Assembly (NCBI RefSeq): GCF_000397065.2
Contig: NZ_KE007327.1
Coordinates: forward strand, 209,919-273,918
Reading direction: 5' to 3'
Source of the DNA: Marinobacter lipolyticus SM19
GTDB taxonomy: Bacteria > Pseudomonadota > Gammaproteobacteria > Pseudomonadales > Oleiphilaceae
Length of the DNA stretch: 64,000 nt
A program made the translations under genes and the position numbers. Shown here one piece after another: positions 1-9,340 of the stretch (its first letter is position 1; every line of letters starts with the position of its first letter). The notes below the pieces were generated by a model. It ran no database searches. It saw only the letters and a program-made list of their open reading frames with translations, and had not been told where the DNA came from.

Positions 1-1258
1 TGACAAACTCCGGATAGGCTTCCATACCACACTCCGACAGATCGACGCCTTCGTATTCGTCTTCTTCGCTGACGCGGATGCCGATGACCGCCTTGAGGAT
101 ACCCCAGACAATCAGGCTGGCACCGAAGACCCAGACGAAGATGGTGAGGGCACCAATGATCTGGCCGGTAAAGGTAGAGTCGCCATTGGTGATCGGCACC
201 AGCAGCAGGCCAAGCAGACCGCAGACACCGTGAACCGAAATGGCACCCACGGGATCGTCGATGCGAAGCTTGTCCATGGTGACGATGCTCAGTACCACCA
301 GAACACCACCCAGGGCACCAAAGATGGTTGCAGTCAGAGCTGTCGGCGTGGACGGCTCAGCAGTGATGGTCACCAGGCCGGCCAGTGCGCCGTTCAGCAG
401 CATGGTCAGGTCAGCCTTACCGAACATTAGGCGAGCAGTGATCAGTGCGGCGATGGCGCCACCAGCTGCTGCTGCGTTGGTGTTCAGGAAGACCATGGCA
501 ACGGCATGCGCGCTGGAGACATCTCCCAGTTTCAGAACTGAGCCGCCGTTGAAGCCGAACCAGCCCATCCAAAGGATGAACGTACCCAGTGTCGCCAGTG
601 GCAGGTTAGCACCCGGGAAGGCGCGAATCTCGCCGTTCGGGCCGTACTTGCCTTTACGGGCGCCGAGCAGCAGAACGCCTGCCAGAGCCGCGGCTGCACC
701 GGCCATATGAACGATGCCAGAGCCGGCAAAGTCACTGAAACCAAGGTCGCCGAGGTTGAACATGCCGAAGACATCCTCACCGTTCCAGGTCCAGGCGCCT
801 TCCATCGGATAGATGAAGCCGGTCATGACGACGGCGAATACCAGGAACGCCCACAGTTTCATGCGCTCGGCAACCGCACCAGACACGATGGACATGGCTG
901 TGGCTACGAATACCACCTGGAAGAAGAAGTCAGACGCGCCGGAGTAGATGGAACCACCCTCGAAGCCGTCTTCACGGCTGGCGAACTCGCCCATCACACC
1001 GCCGACGTCCACGTCGCCCATGCCGGACAGGAAGATGTTGCCGCCGTACATGATTGCGTAACCGCAAATCAGGTACATGGTGCAGGACACCGCGAACAGG
1101 GCCACGTTCTTGGTGAGAATCTCAGTGGTGTTTTTGGCGCGAACCAGCCCGGATTCCAGCATGGCAAAGCCAGCTGCCATCCACATGACTAATGCGCCGC
1201 ACACCAGGAAATAAAAAGTATCTATAGCATACTGCAGGTGAAAGATGTTGCTTTCCAT
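1..1258 (-). CDS. amtB: Ammonium transporter AmtB (3' end outside window)
   Basis: Inner-membrane ammonium channel of the Amt/Rh family. The protein begins MESNIFHLQYAIDTFYFLVC and runs for 419 codons to the window edge. It ends in the cytoplasmic tail ...ECGMEAYPEFV, so only a few residues are probably missing. The two pore histidines are visible in the contexts GIVHM and AISVHG, matching H168 and H318 of E. coli AmtB. There is no cleavable signal peptide; the first helix starts almost at once. It lies directly downstream of glnK, the standard pair in which uridylylation-controlled GlnK plugs AmtB. Expression probably comes from the nitrogen-responsive sigma-54 promoter upstream of glnK. Confidence 0.95.
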   Translation of the reverse strand, partial: MESNIFHLQYAIDTFYFLVCGALVMWMAAGFAMLESGLVRAKNTTEILTKNVALFAVSCTMYLICGYAIMYGGNIFLSGMGDVDVGGVMGEFASREDGFEGGSIYSGASDFFFQVVFVATAMSIVSGAVAERMKLWAFLVFAVVMTGFIYPMEGAWTWNGEDVFGMFNLGDLGFSDFAGSGIVHMAGAAAALAGVLLLGARKGKYGPNGEIRAFPGANLPLATLGTFILWMGWFGFNGGSVLKLGDVSSAHAVAMVFLNTNAAAAGGAIAALITARLMFGKADLTMLLNGALAGLVTITAEPSTPTALTATIFGALGGVLVVLSIVTMDKLRIDDPVGAISVHGVCGLLGLLLVPITNGDSTFTGQIIGALTIFVWVFGASLIVWGILKAVIGIRVSEEDEYEGVDLSECGMEAYPEFV

Positions 1259-1329
1259 ATGAAGCCCTCCGCACGAGGCTTTTCAGGTTATAAGTTTTTT
1301 GCGTTGGCTATCGGGAATTCAGGCTGTTA

Positions 1330-1818
<489 letters not shown>

Positions 1819-1861
1819 TCAAATTGTTAGAAATATAACGCTCCAGTTTGGAACATTATGC

Positions 1862-1878
1862 TGCACCAAAAAAGAGCA
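1862..1878. promoter_or_regulatory. Possible NtrC enhancer site
   Basis: TGCACC-AAAAA-AGAGCA matches 10 of 12 defined positions of the NtrC dyad TGCACC-N5-GGTGCA. It sits about 65 bp upstream of the -24 element of the glnK promoter, a normal enhancer distance. The second half-site is degenerate, so this could be chance. Confidence 0.4.
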
Positions 1879-2054
1879 TTGATCTCCACGGCGAGCCATA
1901 TTGGCGCACCATGCAAACCGTCCTGCGGCGCTATTATACTGCGGACAGGGCACAGTATGGCAGGGCCAGTGTTGTGTTACACTCCCGCAAGTCCATTCCG
2001 GGCGCCTGATCGTCGGTTGGCACCGGAACCCGTTGATGCCAGAGAGGTGATGTT

Positions 2055-2309
2055 GTGAAAGGTCCGCAGGATTTTTTGGCCCAGTTACAGGGCCAGTTTG
2101 GCCAGTTCGTGCCCGATATGGCCCGTGCGGCCCGGGAAGATTTCGAAACCCAGGCAAGGGCAACGGTGATGTCGGTGCTTTCCCGCCTTGAGCTGGTAAC
2201 CCGTGAAGAGTTTGATGCCCAGCAGGCGGTGCTGATGAAGACCCGCGAAAAGGTGGAGGAGCTGGAGAAGCGCGTTGCCGCACTGGAGAGCAAACTGCAG
2301 GACAACTGA
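2055..2309 (+). CDS. ubiK: Ubiquinone biosynthesis accessory factor UbiK (BMFP/YqiC family)
   Basis: A small protein of 84 residues with the family layout: an amphipathic N-terminal half and a C-terminal coiled coil over about residues 50-82 (TREKVEELEKRVAALESKL). UbiK (formerly YqiC) binds UbiJ and helps the soluble Ubi complex in aerobic ubiquinone synthesis; older annotations call it a BMFP or membrane fusogenic protein. It starts with GTG preceded by GAGAGG. The position beside comM and the glnK-amtB pair is the same as in Pseudomonas, which supports the assignment. Confidence 0.85.
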   Translation: MKGPQDFLAQLQGQFGQFVPDMARAAREDFETQARATVMSVLSRLELVTREEFDAQQAVLMKTREKVEELEKRVAALESKLQDN

Positions 2310-2378
2310 GCCTGCACCGATATGGGCCGACGTGCCCATGGGTTGAACACCGAGAGAATCTGACCACGGAAGGTCGCT

Positions 2379-3902
2379 ATGTTAGCTATTGTCCATGCCC
2401 GCGCCAGTATTGGCGTATCTGCCCCGGCCGTTACAGTTGAGGTGCACCTGTCCGGCGGCTTGCCGGCTCTTTCCATTGTCGGACTTCCGGAAACCGGAGT
2501 CCGGGAAAGCAGGGAGCGGGTCCGAAGTGCGCTGTTGAATGCCGGTTTCGAGTTCCCCGCCCGACGTATAACCATCAATCTGGCACCTGCCGATCTCCCC
2601 AAGGAGGGAGGCCGCTTTGACCTGCCCATTGCCCTGGGGATTCTCGCGGCCTCGGGCCAGATACCCCCGGAAAGCCTGACGGCCTGCGAGTTCGTGGGGG
2701 AGTTGTCCCTCGATGGCGCCTTGCGTCCCCTTAAAGGCATACTGCCGGCAGTGCTGGCCGCACGCGGGGAAGGCAGGAAGTTGCTGGTGCCACAAGCGAA
2801 TGCGTCCGAGGCCGCCCTGGCGAGCCAGGACGACGTGCTCTCTGCCGCCCACCTGCTCACCGTATGTGAGCATTTGTGTGGTCGGGCGACACTGGTGCCC
2901 ATTCCGCCTGCGTCACTGGACGAAGGTGCCGTTTCCGGACCGGATCTTGCGGATGTCCGGGGGCAGTCTGTACCAAGACGTGCGTTGGAAGTGGCGGCCG
3001 CTGGAGCTCACAACCTGCTGTTTTATGGCCCGCCGGGAACCGGGAAGAGTATGTTGGCCAGCCGGCTGCCCGGTATTTTGCCACCGCTCACCACCGAGGC
3101 TGCGCTGGAAGTGGCCAGTGTCCATTCGGTGGCGGGTCTGCCCGTGCGCGACGGATACTGGCGGCAGCCGCCGTTTCGTTCTCCCCATCACACCGCTTCT
3201 GCTGTAGCCATGGTCGGAGGTGGCAGCAGCCCCCGCCCGGGAGAAATCTCCCTCGCCCATCGTGGCGTATTGTTTCTTGATGAATTGCCAGAGTTTGAGC
3301 GACGGGTGCTCGAGGTGCTTCGCGAACCCATGGAGAGCGGGGAGATATCCATCAGTCGCGCCGCCCGGCAGGTGTGTTTCCCGGCCCGCTTCCAGGTCGT
3401 GGGCGCCATGAATCCGTGCCCATGCGGTTACAACGGCCATCCGACGATTGAATGCCAGTGTACGCCGCAGCAGGTGATGCGCTACCGGGGTAAGGTGTCG
3501 GGGCCGTTGCTTGACCGCTTTGACCTGCACGTGGAAGTGCCGGTTCAGGGTGGGGATGTGTTAATGCAAAAACAGGCGGATGGTGAATCCAGTGAGGCGG
3601 TCAGAGTCAGGGTGGCCCAGGCGCGTGATCGCCAGCTGCAGCGGGGAACCATCAATGCCGGCCTGGGTGGCAGCGAGCTGCATCGGCACTGTCGGCTGGA
3701 CAGTCAGGGAGAGGTCTTGTTGTCCGGCGCGATGGAGAAGCTTGGACTTTCCGCCCGCGCCTTGCACCGAATCCTCCGTGTGGCGAGAACACTGGCGGAC
3801 CTGGATGACTCCGATGGAATCGGCAATGGCCATCTCGTGGAGGCGTTGGGCTATCGCAAGCTGGACCGGCAGCAATCCGCTAATTCAGTTGTGTCGGCCT
3901 GA
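2379..3902 (+). CDS. comM: ComM/YifB-family Mg-chelatase-like AAA+ ATPase
   Basis: A 507-residue protein of the ComM (YifB) family, hexameric helicases that drive branch migration during natural transformation in Vibrio, Haemophilus and Acinetobacter. Three parts are visible: an N-terminal Lon-protease-like ChlI domain (about 1-170, with GLPETGVRESRERVRSA), an AAA+ core with Walker A GPPGTGKS at residues 217-224 and Walker B GVLFLDELPEF near 296, and a C-terminal Mg-chelatase domain with a zinc-type CPCGYNGHPTIEC cluster. It is full length. Presence of comM does not prove competence; the genus is not known here to be naturally transformable. Confidence 0.93.
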   Translation: MLAIVHARASIGVSAPAVTVEVHLSGGLPALSIVGLPETGVRESRERVRSALLNAGFEFPARRITINLAPADLPKEGGRFDLPIALGILAASGQIPPESLTACEFVGELSLDGALRPLKGILPAVLAARGEGRKLLVPQANASEAALASQDDVLSAAHLLTVCEHLCGRATLVPIPPASLDEGAVSGPDLADVRGQSVPRRALEVAAAGAHNLLFYGPPGTGKSMLASRLPGILPPLTTEAALEVASVHSVAGLPVRDGYWRQPPFRSPHHTASAVAMVGGGSSPRPGEISLAHRGVLFLDELPEFERRVLEVLREPMESGEISISRAARQVCFPARFQVVGAMNPCPCGYNGHPTIECQCTPQQVMRYRGKVSGPLLDRFDLHVEVPVQGGDVLMQKQADGESSEAVRVRVAQARDRQLQRGTINAGLGGSELHRHCRLDSQGEVLLSGAMEKLGLSARALHRILRVARTLADLDDSDGIGNGHLVEALGYRKLDRQQSANSVVSA

Positions 3903-3937
3903 ATCGATCCACTCTGGTAAACTGTGCGGTAATTTCT

Positions 3938-3969
<32 letters not shown>

Positions 3970-3994
3970 CGCTTCCTGCGGTTGAGGAACCCAG

Positions 3995-4711
3995 ATGACC
4001 GACGAAAAAGATCTGTCCAACGATTCCCCGGTAACCACACGCCGTGGCATTCGTAGTTTTGTTCTGCGCCAGGGGCGCATGACCGAAGGCCAGAAGAAAG
4101 CGTATGAGCGTAGCTGGCCGATCTATGGGTTGACCCGTGAGCAGGGCATGGTTGATCCGCGCCAGGTGTTCGGACGCGATGCCGTGCTGAATCTGGAAAT
4201 CGGCTTCGGGATGGGCAAATCCCTGGCTGATATGGCCGAAGCGGCACCTGAGCAGGACTTCATCGGCGTCGAGGTGCACCTGCCGGGGGTGGGGGCGTTG
4301 CTGAAGGAAGTTGAGGATCGGGGGCTTGAGAATGTGCGGGTCTACTCCATTGATGCCAACGATGTCATCGACCTGTGCCTGCCGGATGCCTGTCTTGACC
4401 GCGTGATGGTGTTCTTCCCGGATCCCTGGCACAAGAAGCGGCATCATAAGCGCCGCTTGATCCAGCACGACTTTGTCCAGCGTATTCGCCACAAGCTCCG
4501 TGTCGGCGGCATTTTGCACCTGGCAACGGACTGGGAAAACTACGCTGAACATATGATGGAAGTGATGAATGAGGCGGAAGGCTTTGCCAATGCCGCCGGG
4601 GCCGGCCAGTATTCGCCCCGTCCTGACGATCGTCCGATGACAAAGTTCGAGAGGCGCGGTGAACGGCTTGGTCACAGTGTCTGGGATCTGCTCTTCCACC
4701 GTACCAACTGA
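3995..4711 (+). CDS. trmB: tRNA (guanine-N7)-methyltransferase TrmB
   Basis: SAM-dependent enzyme that makes m7G46 in the variable loop of tRNAs. The 238-residue protein has the Rossmann SAM motif [16 protein letters not shown] and the family signature [16 protein letters not shown], which carries substrate-binding and catalytic residues. The start ATG follows GAGGA at normal spacing. It is 92 bp downstream of comM with a hexanucleotide repeat in the gap. The length is typical of the bacterial family. Confidence 0.96.
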   Translation: MTDEKDLSNDSPVTTRRGIRSFVLRQGRMTEGQKKAYERSWPIYGLTREQGMVDPRQVFGRDAVLNLEIGFGMGKSLADMAEAAPEQDFIGVEVHLPGVGALLKEVEDRGLENVRVYSIDANDVIDLCLPDACLDRVMVFFPDPWHKKRHHKRRLIQHDFVQRIRHKLRVGGILHLATDWENYAEHMMEVMNEAEGFANAAGAGQYSPRPDDRPMTKFERRGERLGHSVWDLLFHRTN

Positions 4712-4725
4712 CATTGTTGATGGCG

Positions 4726-5259
4726 TTACCCGTGGGCGAGCGGGTGGCGCCTTGCCGCACGAATAATCACCAGCCCTGCTAGTCCCAGCATCAGCCCGGT
4801 GTATTTGACGAGAGCGCAAATCGTAGCGGACAGGCTGAGCGTATCCGTTGGCGGATTGAGGTTGTTCAGCAGAAGAATGTTCTCCAGCACGTCACTGACA
4901 CCGGCACACACAAACAGCGCCCTGACCCAGCGCGCCACGTTGCGCTCACGAACCCCCGGGCGATCCCGCATAAGCAGGTTGGTCACCATCAACAGGGTAA
5001 TGACATAAACGGGAATAAACAGGAAATCCAGCCACAGGGAGAGATGCGCCCAGATCATGATGTCTCCGCGCCAGCTGCGCAGAATGGCCAGGGAATGATC
5101 TGCAGTGGCGGCCAGCTGAAAGCTGATGATGCCCTGTGGAGCTGAACCGGTTTGCAGAGGTTGGTTAATGGCCAGCAGGGTCACCAGCAGGATGATGGAG
5201 AAGATCATGCCCAGCTTCAGGCGTTTGGGCAGTGATCGGATGATGCTTGGCATGTCCAT
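4726..5259 (-). CDS. Small integral membrane protein, unknown function
   Basis: A 177-residue protein with four probable transmembrane helices at about residues 15-33, 68-93, 108-127 and 143-165. It is the last gene of the metX-hemW operon, and its ATG overlaps the hemW stop codon (TAATG). A second ATG two codons later is an equally good start. No catalytic motif is recognisable. Translational coupling with hemW suggests co-expression but does not give a function. Confidence 0.8.
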   Translation of the reverse strand: MDMPSIIRSLPKRLKLGMIFSIILLVTLLAINQPLQTGSAPQGIISFQLAATADHSLAILRSWRGDIMIWAHLSLWLDFLFIPVYVITLLMVTNLLMRDRPGVRERNVARWVRALFVCAGVSDVLENILLLNNLNPPTDTLSLSATICALVKYTGLMLGLAGLVIIRAARRHPLAHG

Positions 5260-6410
5260 TACAGAAAGCGCTCCAGCAGGCTGTTCAGGTACCTGTGGCC
5301 AAGTTCGGTGGCTTTGATCCGATCCGGGGCCAGCAGGTTTTCCTTTCTTAGTTGTTCAAGTTTTACCGCAACCGTACTCAGGGGTAAACCAGTTCGTGTG
5401 CTGAACAATTGATCATCCACGCCCTCTGTGAGGCGCAGCGCATTCATCAGGAACTCCAGGGGTAAATCGCCAGGTTCGATGGTCTCGCTGCCGGCGGTGC
5501 GGCTGCCAATGCGATTCAGGTAGGCCGAAGGCTGCCGGGTTTTCCAGTACCTTGATACGTTTCCGGTTCCGGTAATTTTGCCATGGGCGCCAGCACCAAG
5601 TGCCAGATAGTCACCAAAGGTCCAGTAGTTCAGGTTATGTCGGGAAGCCATGCCGGGACGGGACCAGGCAGACACCTCATAATCGCTGTAACCGTTCTGT
5701 CTCAGGAAATCGCCCCCTTTCTCATAGATATCCCATAAGCGTTCGTCATCCGGCAAAACCGGGGGGCGACTGTAGAACTCGGTATTGGGCTCCAGGGTCA
5801 GCTGATACCAGGAGACGTGGGGTGGTTCCCAGGCCAGTGCGGCTTCAAGGTCGGCAATGGCATCGTCCGGTGTCTGGCCTGGCAGGCCGTGCATCAGGTC
5901 CAGGTTGAAGTTGTCAAAGCCCGCCTGTCTGGCGGCCTGGATCGCTCGATGGGCGGCCTTGTCATCGTGGATACGGCCGAGAACCTTCAGATGTTCCGGG
6001 TTGAAACTCTGGATGCCCAGGGAGAGACGATTTATGCCGGCTTCATGAAACCCCTCAAATCGTGCCTGCTCCACGGTTCCGGGATTGGCCTCGAGGGTGA
6101 TCTCGGCGCCGGGGCTGAAATCCAGGCGTTGTCTCAGAGCCTGAAAAAGCTGCTGATAGAATGCCGGCGACATCAGCGAGGGTGTGCCGCCACCAATAAA
6201 GACGGTCTGGATGCTACGACCTCCGGTCAGGGAAAGGTCCTGATCCAGATCCTCCAGTAGTGCCCGCAGGTAGGCCTCTTCCGGGATATCACCGCTAAAG
6301 GCATGGGAATTGAAGTCGCAATAGGGGCACTTGCGCACGCACCAGGGCACGTGGATATAAAGGCTCAGGGGCGGCAGTGTTGTCTCCGACCCTGCGGGGG
6401 AAGAGGTCAC
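5259..6410 (-). CDS. hemW: Radical SAM heme chaperone HemW
   Basis: HemW (formerly miscalled HemN-like coproporphyrinogen oxidase) is a radical SAM protein that binds and delivers heme. The 383-residue protein has the 4Fe-4S motif C24-x3-C28-x2-C31 in [11 protein letters not shown], then the HemN-type TIM barrel ([20 protein letters not shown]) and the HemN C-terminal domain. The CPYC form of the motif, without the extra cysteine of true HemN, supports HemW. It starts with GTG that overlaps the rdgB stop by four bases (GTGA), so translation is coupled. Confidence 0.94.
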   Translation of the reverse strand: MTSSPAGSETTLPPLSLYIHVPWCVRKCPYCDFNSHAFSGDIPEEAYLRALLEDLDQDLSLTGGRSIQTVFIGGGTPSLMSPAFYQQLFQALRQRLDFSPGAEITLEANPGTVEQARFEGFHEAGINRLSLGIQSFNPEHLKVLGRIHDDKAAHRAIQAARQAGFDNFNLDLMHGLPGQTPDDAIADLEAALAWEPPHVSWYQLTLEPNTEFYSRPPVLPDDERLWDIYEKGGDFLRQNGYSDYEVSAWSRPGMASRHNLNYWTFGDYLALGAGAHGKITGTGNVSRYWKTRQPSAYLNRIGSRTAGSETIEPGDLPLEFLMNALRLTEGVDDQLFSTRTGLPLSTVAVKLEQLRKENLLAPDRIKATELGHRYLNSLLERFL

Positions 6411-7024
6411 GACGATGCCGTCCTGGCCTTCAGCTGTTCCAGCAGTTGAGCCAGGGCTCGGCCGCGATGGCTGATCCGGCCCTTTTGATCACGACTCAGT
6501 TCGGCGGCACTGCAGTTTGTTTCCGGGACCAGGAACACGGGGTCGTAGCCAAATCCGCCTTCACCACGCCGGTTTCTCAGAATGCTTCCGGGCCAGCGGC
6601 CATGGCAGATAACGGGTGTTGGATCATCGGCGTGGCGCAGGTACACCAGTACACAGTTGAACTGGGCGCCTCGTTCTCCGTCCGCAACGGATGACATGGC
6701 TTCGAGTAACGCCTGGACGTTGTCGTCATCACTCGCGTTTTCGCCTGCGTAACGGGCGGAGCGAACACCGGGGGCGCCGCCCAGGGCATCAACCGCAAGC
6801 CCGGAATCGTCCGCCAGTGCTGGCAGACCGGTTTCGCGGGCGGCATGGCGGGCCTTGAGGATGGCGTTTTCGACAAAGGTAACTGCCGGCTCCTCCGCTT
6901 CGCTGACGCCAAGCTCACCTTGCGACACTGGCTGAATGCCGAGTGGGCTCAGCAAGTCAGTCAGTTCCGCGATCTTGCCTTTGTTGTTGCTGGCGATGAC
7001 CAGCTGCGTAGGTGTTGAAGTCAT
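6407..7024 (-). CDS. rdgB: dITP/XTP pyrophosphatase RdgB
   Basis: Ham1-family enzyme that hydrolyses non-canonical purine nucleoside triphosphates (dITP, XTP) to monophosphates and cleans the nucleotide pool. The N-terminal [10 protein letters not shown] binds substrate and LADDSGL carries the metal and catalytic acidic residues. The C-terminal part has [11 protein letters not shown] and [10 protein letters not shown]. Its 205 residues are normal for the family. It overlaps both neighbours, DUF4426 upstream and hemW downstream, as in the same operon of Pseudomonas. Confidence 0.96.
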   Translation of the reverse strand: MTSTPTQLVIASNNKGKIAELTDLLSPLGIQPVSQGELGVSEAEEPAVTFVENAILKARHAARETGLPALADDSGLAVDALGGAPGVRSARYAGENASDDDNVQALLEAMSSVADGERGAQFNCVLVYLRHADDPTPVICHGRWPGSILRNRRGEGGFGYDPVFLVPETNCSAAELSRDQKGRISHRGRALAQLLEQLKARTASS

Positions 7025-7473
7025 CAGTTGTTAAACAGCGTGTGGGCGAATCGGATGGGCAGGTCCTTGCCAGCACCCGCGGGACGGGCGGTGATCTGGA
7101 ACGTCATCAGTTCGGCATCGCGGTACTGGTACTCCGCTATAAAATACACGGACTCACCTTCCTGAATGCGACGGAATGCCAGGAATTTTGGCTGCTGGAT
7201 ATCATTCAGGGCCTTGCCTTCCACTTGCCCGGACACCGGTGTCAGGCTGCCGTTTTCCCCTTCGCGCATAATGGCGATGTTGACGATACCAATACCCCGG
7301 GAACGGGTGAGGTTATTGGCCTTGGCCACCTCAGGATCTAGGAAGGTGCTCGGAAATACGCTGTAGTGCACCTGATACTCGCCAAAGTCCTTCGAATCGG
7401 CGGCGTGGGTCTGAAAGCTGATGAAGGCAAGGCAGATCAGGGTGGCTGCCAGCCAGTTTCGGGCATTCCGCAT
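7024..7473 (-). CDS. DUF4426 secreted protein
   Basis: A 149-residue protein with a Sec signal peptide (positively charged MRNARNW, then a hydrophobic stretch, cleavage near THA-AD around residue 24). The mature part matches the DUF4426 family, found next to metW and rdgB in Pseudomonas and relatives. The function is unknown; a periplasmic location is predicted. Start and stop codons overlap those of metW and rdgB by one base each, so it is part of the tightly coupled met operon. Confidence 0.85.
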   Translation of the reverse strand: MRNARNWLAATLICLAFISFQTHAADSKDFGEYQVHYSVFPSTFLDPEVAKANNLTRSRGIGIVNIAIMREGENGSLTPVSGQVEGKALNDIQQPKFLAFRRIQEGESVYFIAEYQYRDAELMTFQITARPAGAGKDLPIRFAHTLFNN

Positions 7474-8075
7474 TAGGTTTCCTCCCGTGTAATACGATAG
7501 ATGGCAATCTCTCCCAACATATTAGGCCATAGGCGGGCGAGCCAGCTATTCTGGTGTTGTCCGTCCACCACCCGACGACTTTTGATGCGGATGTTTTTCT
7601 GACGGCACAAGGCTTCAAAATCCCGGAATGTGCACAGCCGGATGTTGGGCGTGTTGTACCATTTGTATGGCAATGCTTCGGACTCCGGCATGCGCCCTTT
7701 CAGGGTCAGGCCCCATCTCAGGCGCCAGTGGGCAAAGTTGGGGAAGGTGACGATGCCTTCACGGCCAACCCTGAGCATTTCCTCCAGCACCATGTCTGGC
7801 CGTCGTACGGCTTGCAGTGCCTGGGTCATCAGTACGGTATCGAAGGTCCTGTCGTCGAAGTTGCCCAGTCCCTGGGTGTCCAGGTTTTGTTCAATCACCG
7901 AAACGCCACGACCCATGCAGGTGGTAATGTGGTCTGGATTAATTTCCAGGCCAAAACCGCTGGCACCGCGCTCGCGCTGTAGAAAGTCCAGCAGGGTGCC
8001 GTCACCACAGCCCAGGTCGAGCACCCGATTGCCGGGTTTGACCCATTGCTGAATGATTTCCAGATCCGGTCTCAT
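7473..8075 (-). CDS. metW: Methionine biosynthesis protein MetW
   Basis: A 200-residue class I SAM-dependent methyltransferase-fold protein; the motif [16 protein letters not shown] is the SAM-binding loop. MetW works with MetX, and in some bacteria it is needed for full homoserine acyltransferase activity. The ATG overlaps the metX stop by four bases (ATGA), the classic metXW coupling. No separate methyl-transfer reaction is firmly known for the family. Confidence 0.94.
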   Translation of the reverse strand: MRPDLEIIQQWVKPGNRVLDLGCGDGTLLDFLQRERGASGFGLEINPDHITTCMGRGVSVIEQNLDTQGLGNFDDRTFDTVLMTQALQAVRRPDMVLEEMLRVGREGIVTFPNFAHWRLRWGLTLKGRMPESEALPYKWYNTPNIRLCTFRDFEALCRQKNIRIKSRRVVDGQHQNSWLARLWPNMLGEIAIYRITREET

Positions 8076-9220
8076 GCGCCCACCTCCCGTGCAACACGAT
8101 CCATATAGGCGTTAAAGATATCGGTATACCTGGGGGTGGGAATCAGGAAGGCATCGTGTCCCCAGGGCGCGTCGATTTCCGCGTAACTCACCCGTTTTTT
8201 TGCTGCGATCATGGCATTGACCATTTCTTCGGAGCGGGCCGGCGTGAAGCGCCAGTCGGTGCTGAAGGACAATACCAGGTATTCACAGTTCGAAGGCGCC
8301 AGCGCCTTGGACAGATCGCCACCATACTCGTAGGCAGGGTCGAAATAATCGAGGGCGCGGGTCATCAGCAGATAGGTGTTGGCATCGAACATCTCGGAAA
8401 AGCGTTCGCCCTGATAGCGCAGGTAACTCTCCACCTGGAATTCCGCGTCATAGCCGAATTTGTAGGCCTGGTCCCGCAATTCCCGGCCGAATTTTTCACC
8501 CATGGAGGCATCGGAAAGATAAGTGATGTGGCCCACCATTCGTGCCAGCATCAGGCCGCGACGAGGCACGGTATCGAAATCCTGGTAACGGCCGTCGTGA
8601 AACTCCCGGTCCGAGGTGATGGCTTGCCGTGCCACTTCGTTGAAGGCAATGTTCTGGGCCGTCAGGCGGGGGGTGGAGGCAATCACTACCGAATGGCGCA
8701 GCCGGTCTGGGTAATCCAGACTCCACTGCAGCGCCTGCATGCCGCCAAGGGAGCCGCCCACGACAGCGGCCCAGCATTCGATGCCGAGCCGGTCTGCGAG
8801 CAAGGCCTGACTCTGTACCCAGTCGCTGACAGTTATCACCGGGAAATCCGGGCCGTAGGGTTTGGCCGTCTTCGGATTGACGCTGTTGGGGCCGGTGCTG
8901 CCATGGCAGCCCCCGAGATTGTTCAGGCTGACGACGAAGAAGCGATTTGTATCGATAGGCTTGCCCGGGCCAATGCAGCTATCCCACCAGCCAGGTTTTC
9001 GCTCTTCCATGGAGTGGTAGCCGGCGGCGTGGTGATGGCCGCTGAGGGCATGACAAATCAGAACGGCATTGCTGGCATCGGCATTCAGTGTGCCGTAGGT
9101 TTCGATCACCAGATCGTAACTATCCAGCGTTTGCCCACACGCCAGGGTGATGGGCGCGTCAAAATGTAACGTCTGCGGGGTGACAATCCCGACAGAATCC
9201 GTTGGCAGGGAATCGGGCAT
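8072..9220 (-). CDS. metX: Homoserine O-acyltransferase MetX
   Basis: An alpha/beta-hydrolase-fold enzyme of 382 residues that acylates L-homoserine in the first committed step of methionine synthesis. The nucleophile elbow is GGSLGG with Ser157; a late aspartate and the histidine in [10 protein letters not shown] complete the triad. MetX proteins of Pseudomonas-type bacteria often use succinyl-CoA rather than acetyl-CoA, and the donor cannot be decided here by eye. It is the first gene of a six-gene overlapping operon. No SAM riboswitch-like leader is evident upstream. Confidence 0.94.
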   Translation of the reverse strand: MPDSLPTDSVGIVTPQTLHFDAPITLACGQTLDSYDLVIETYGTLNADASNAVLICHALSGHHHAAGYHSMEERKPGWWDSCIGPGKPIDTNRFFVVSLNNLGGCHGSTGPNSVNPKTAKPYGPDFPVITVSDWVQSQALLADRLGIECWAAVVGGSLGGMQALQWSLDYPDRLRHSVVIASTPRLTAQNIAFNEVARQAITSDREFHDGRYQDFDTVPRRGLMLARMVGHITYLSDASMGEKFGRELRDQAYKFGYDAEFQVESYLRYQGERFSEMFDANTYLLMTRALDYFDPAYEYGGDLSKALAPSNCEYLVLSFSTDWRFTPARSEEMVNAMIAAKKRVSYAEIDAPWGHDAFLIPTPRYTDIFNAYMDRVAREVGA

Positions 9221-9340
9221 CGGCGCGACAGGTTCCTGGTTCAGTCAGTGAAAGTCTGGAACAACGCAGGGAGAGCGGTTGCCAGCCCAGCAGTTTAAAG
9301 GCCGCTCTCCGTGCCTGCAACCGCAGGATGACCGGGCGCC

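Noticed and set aside
9221..9340. A SAM or other methionine riboswitch upstream of metX
   Set aside because: The 120-bp leader shows none of the conserved stems expected for a known SAM riboswitch class.
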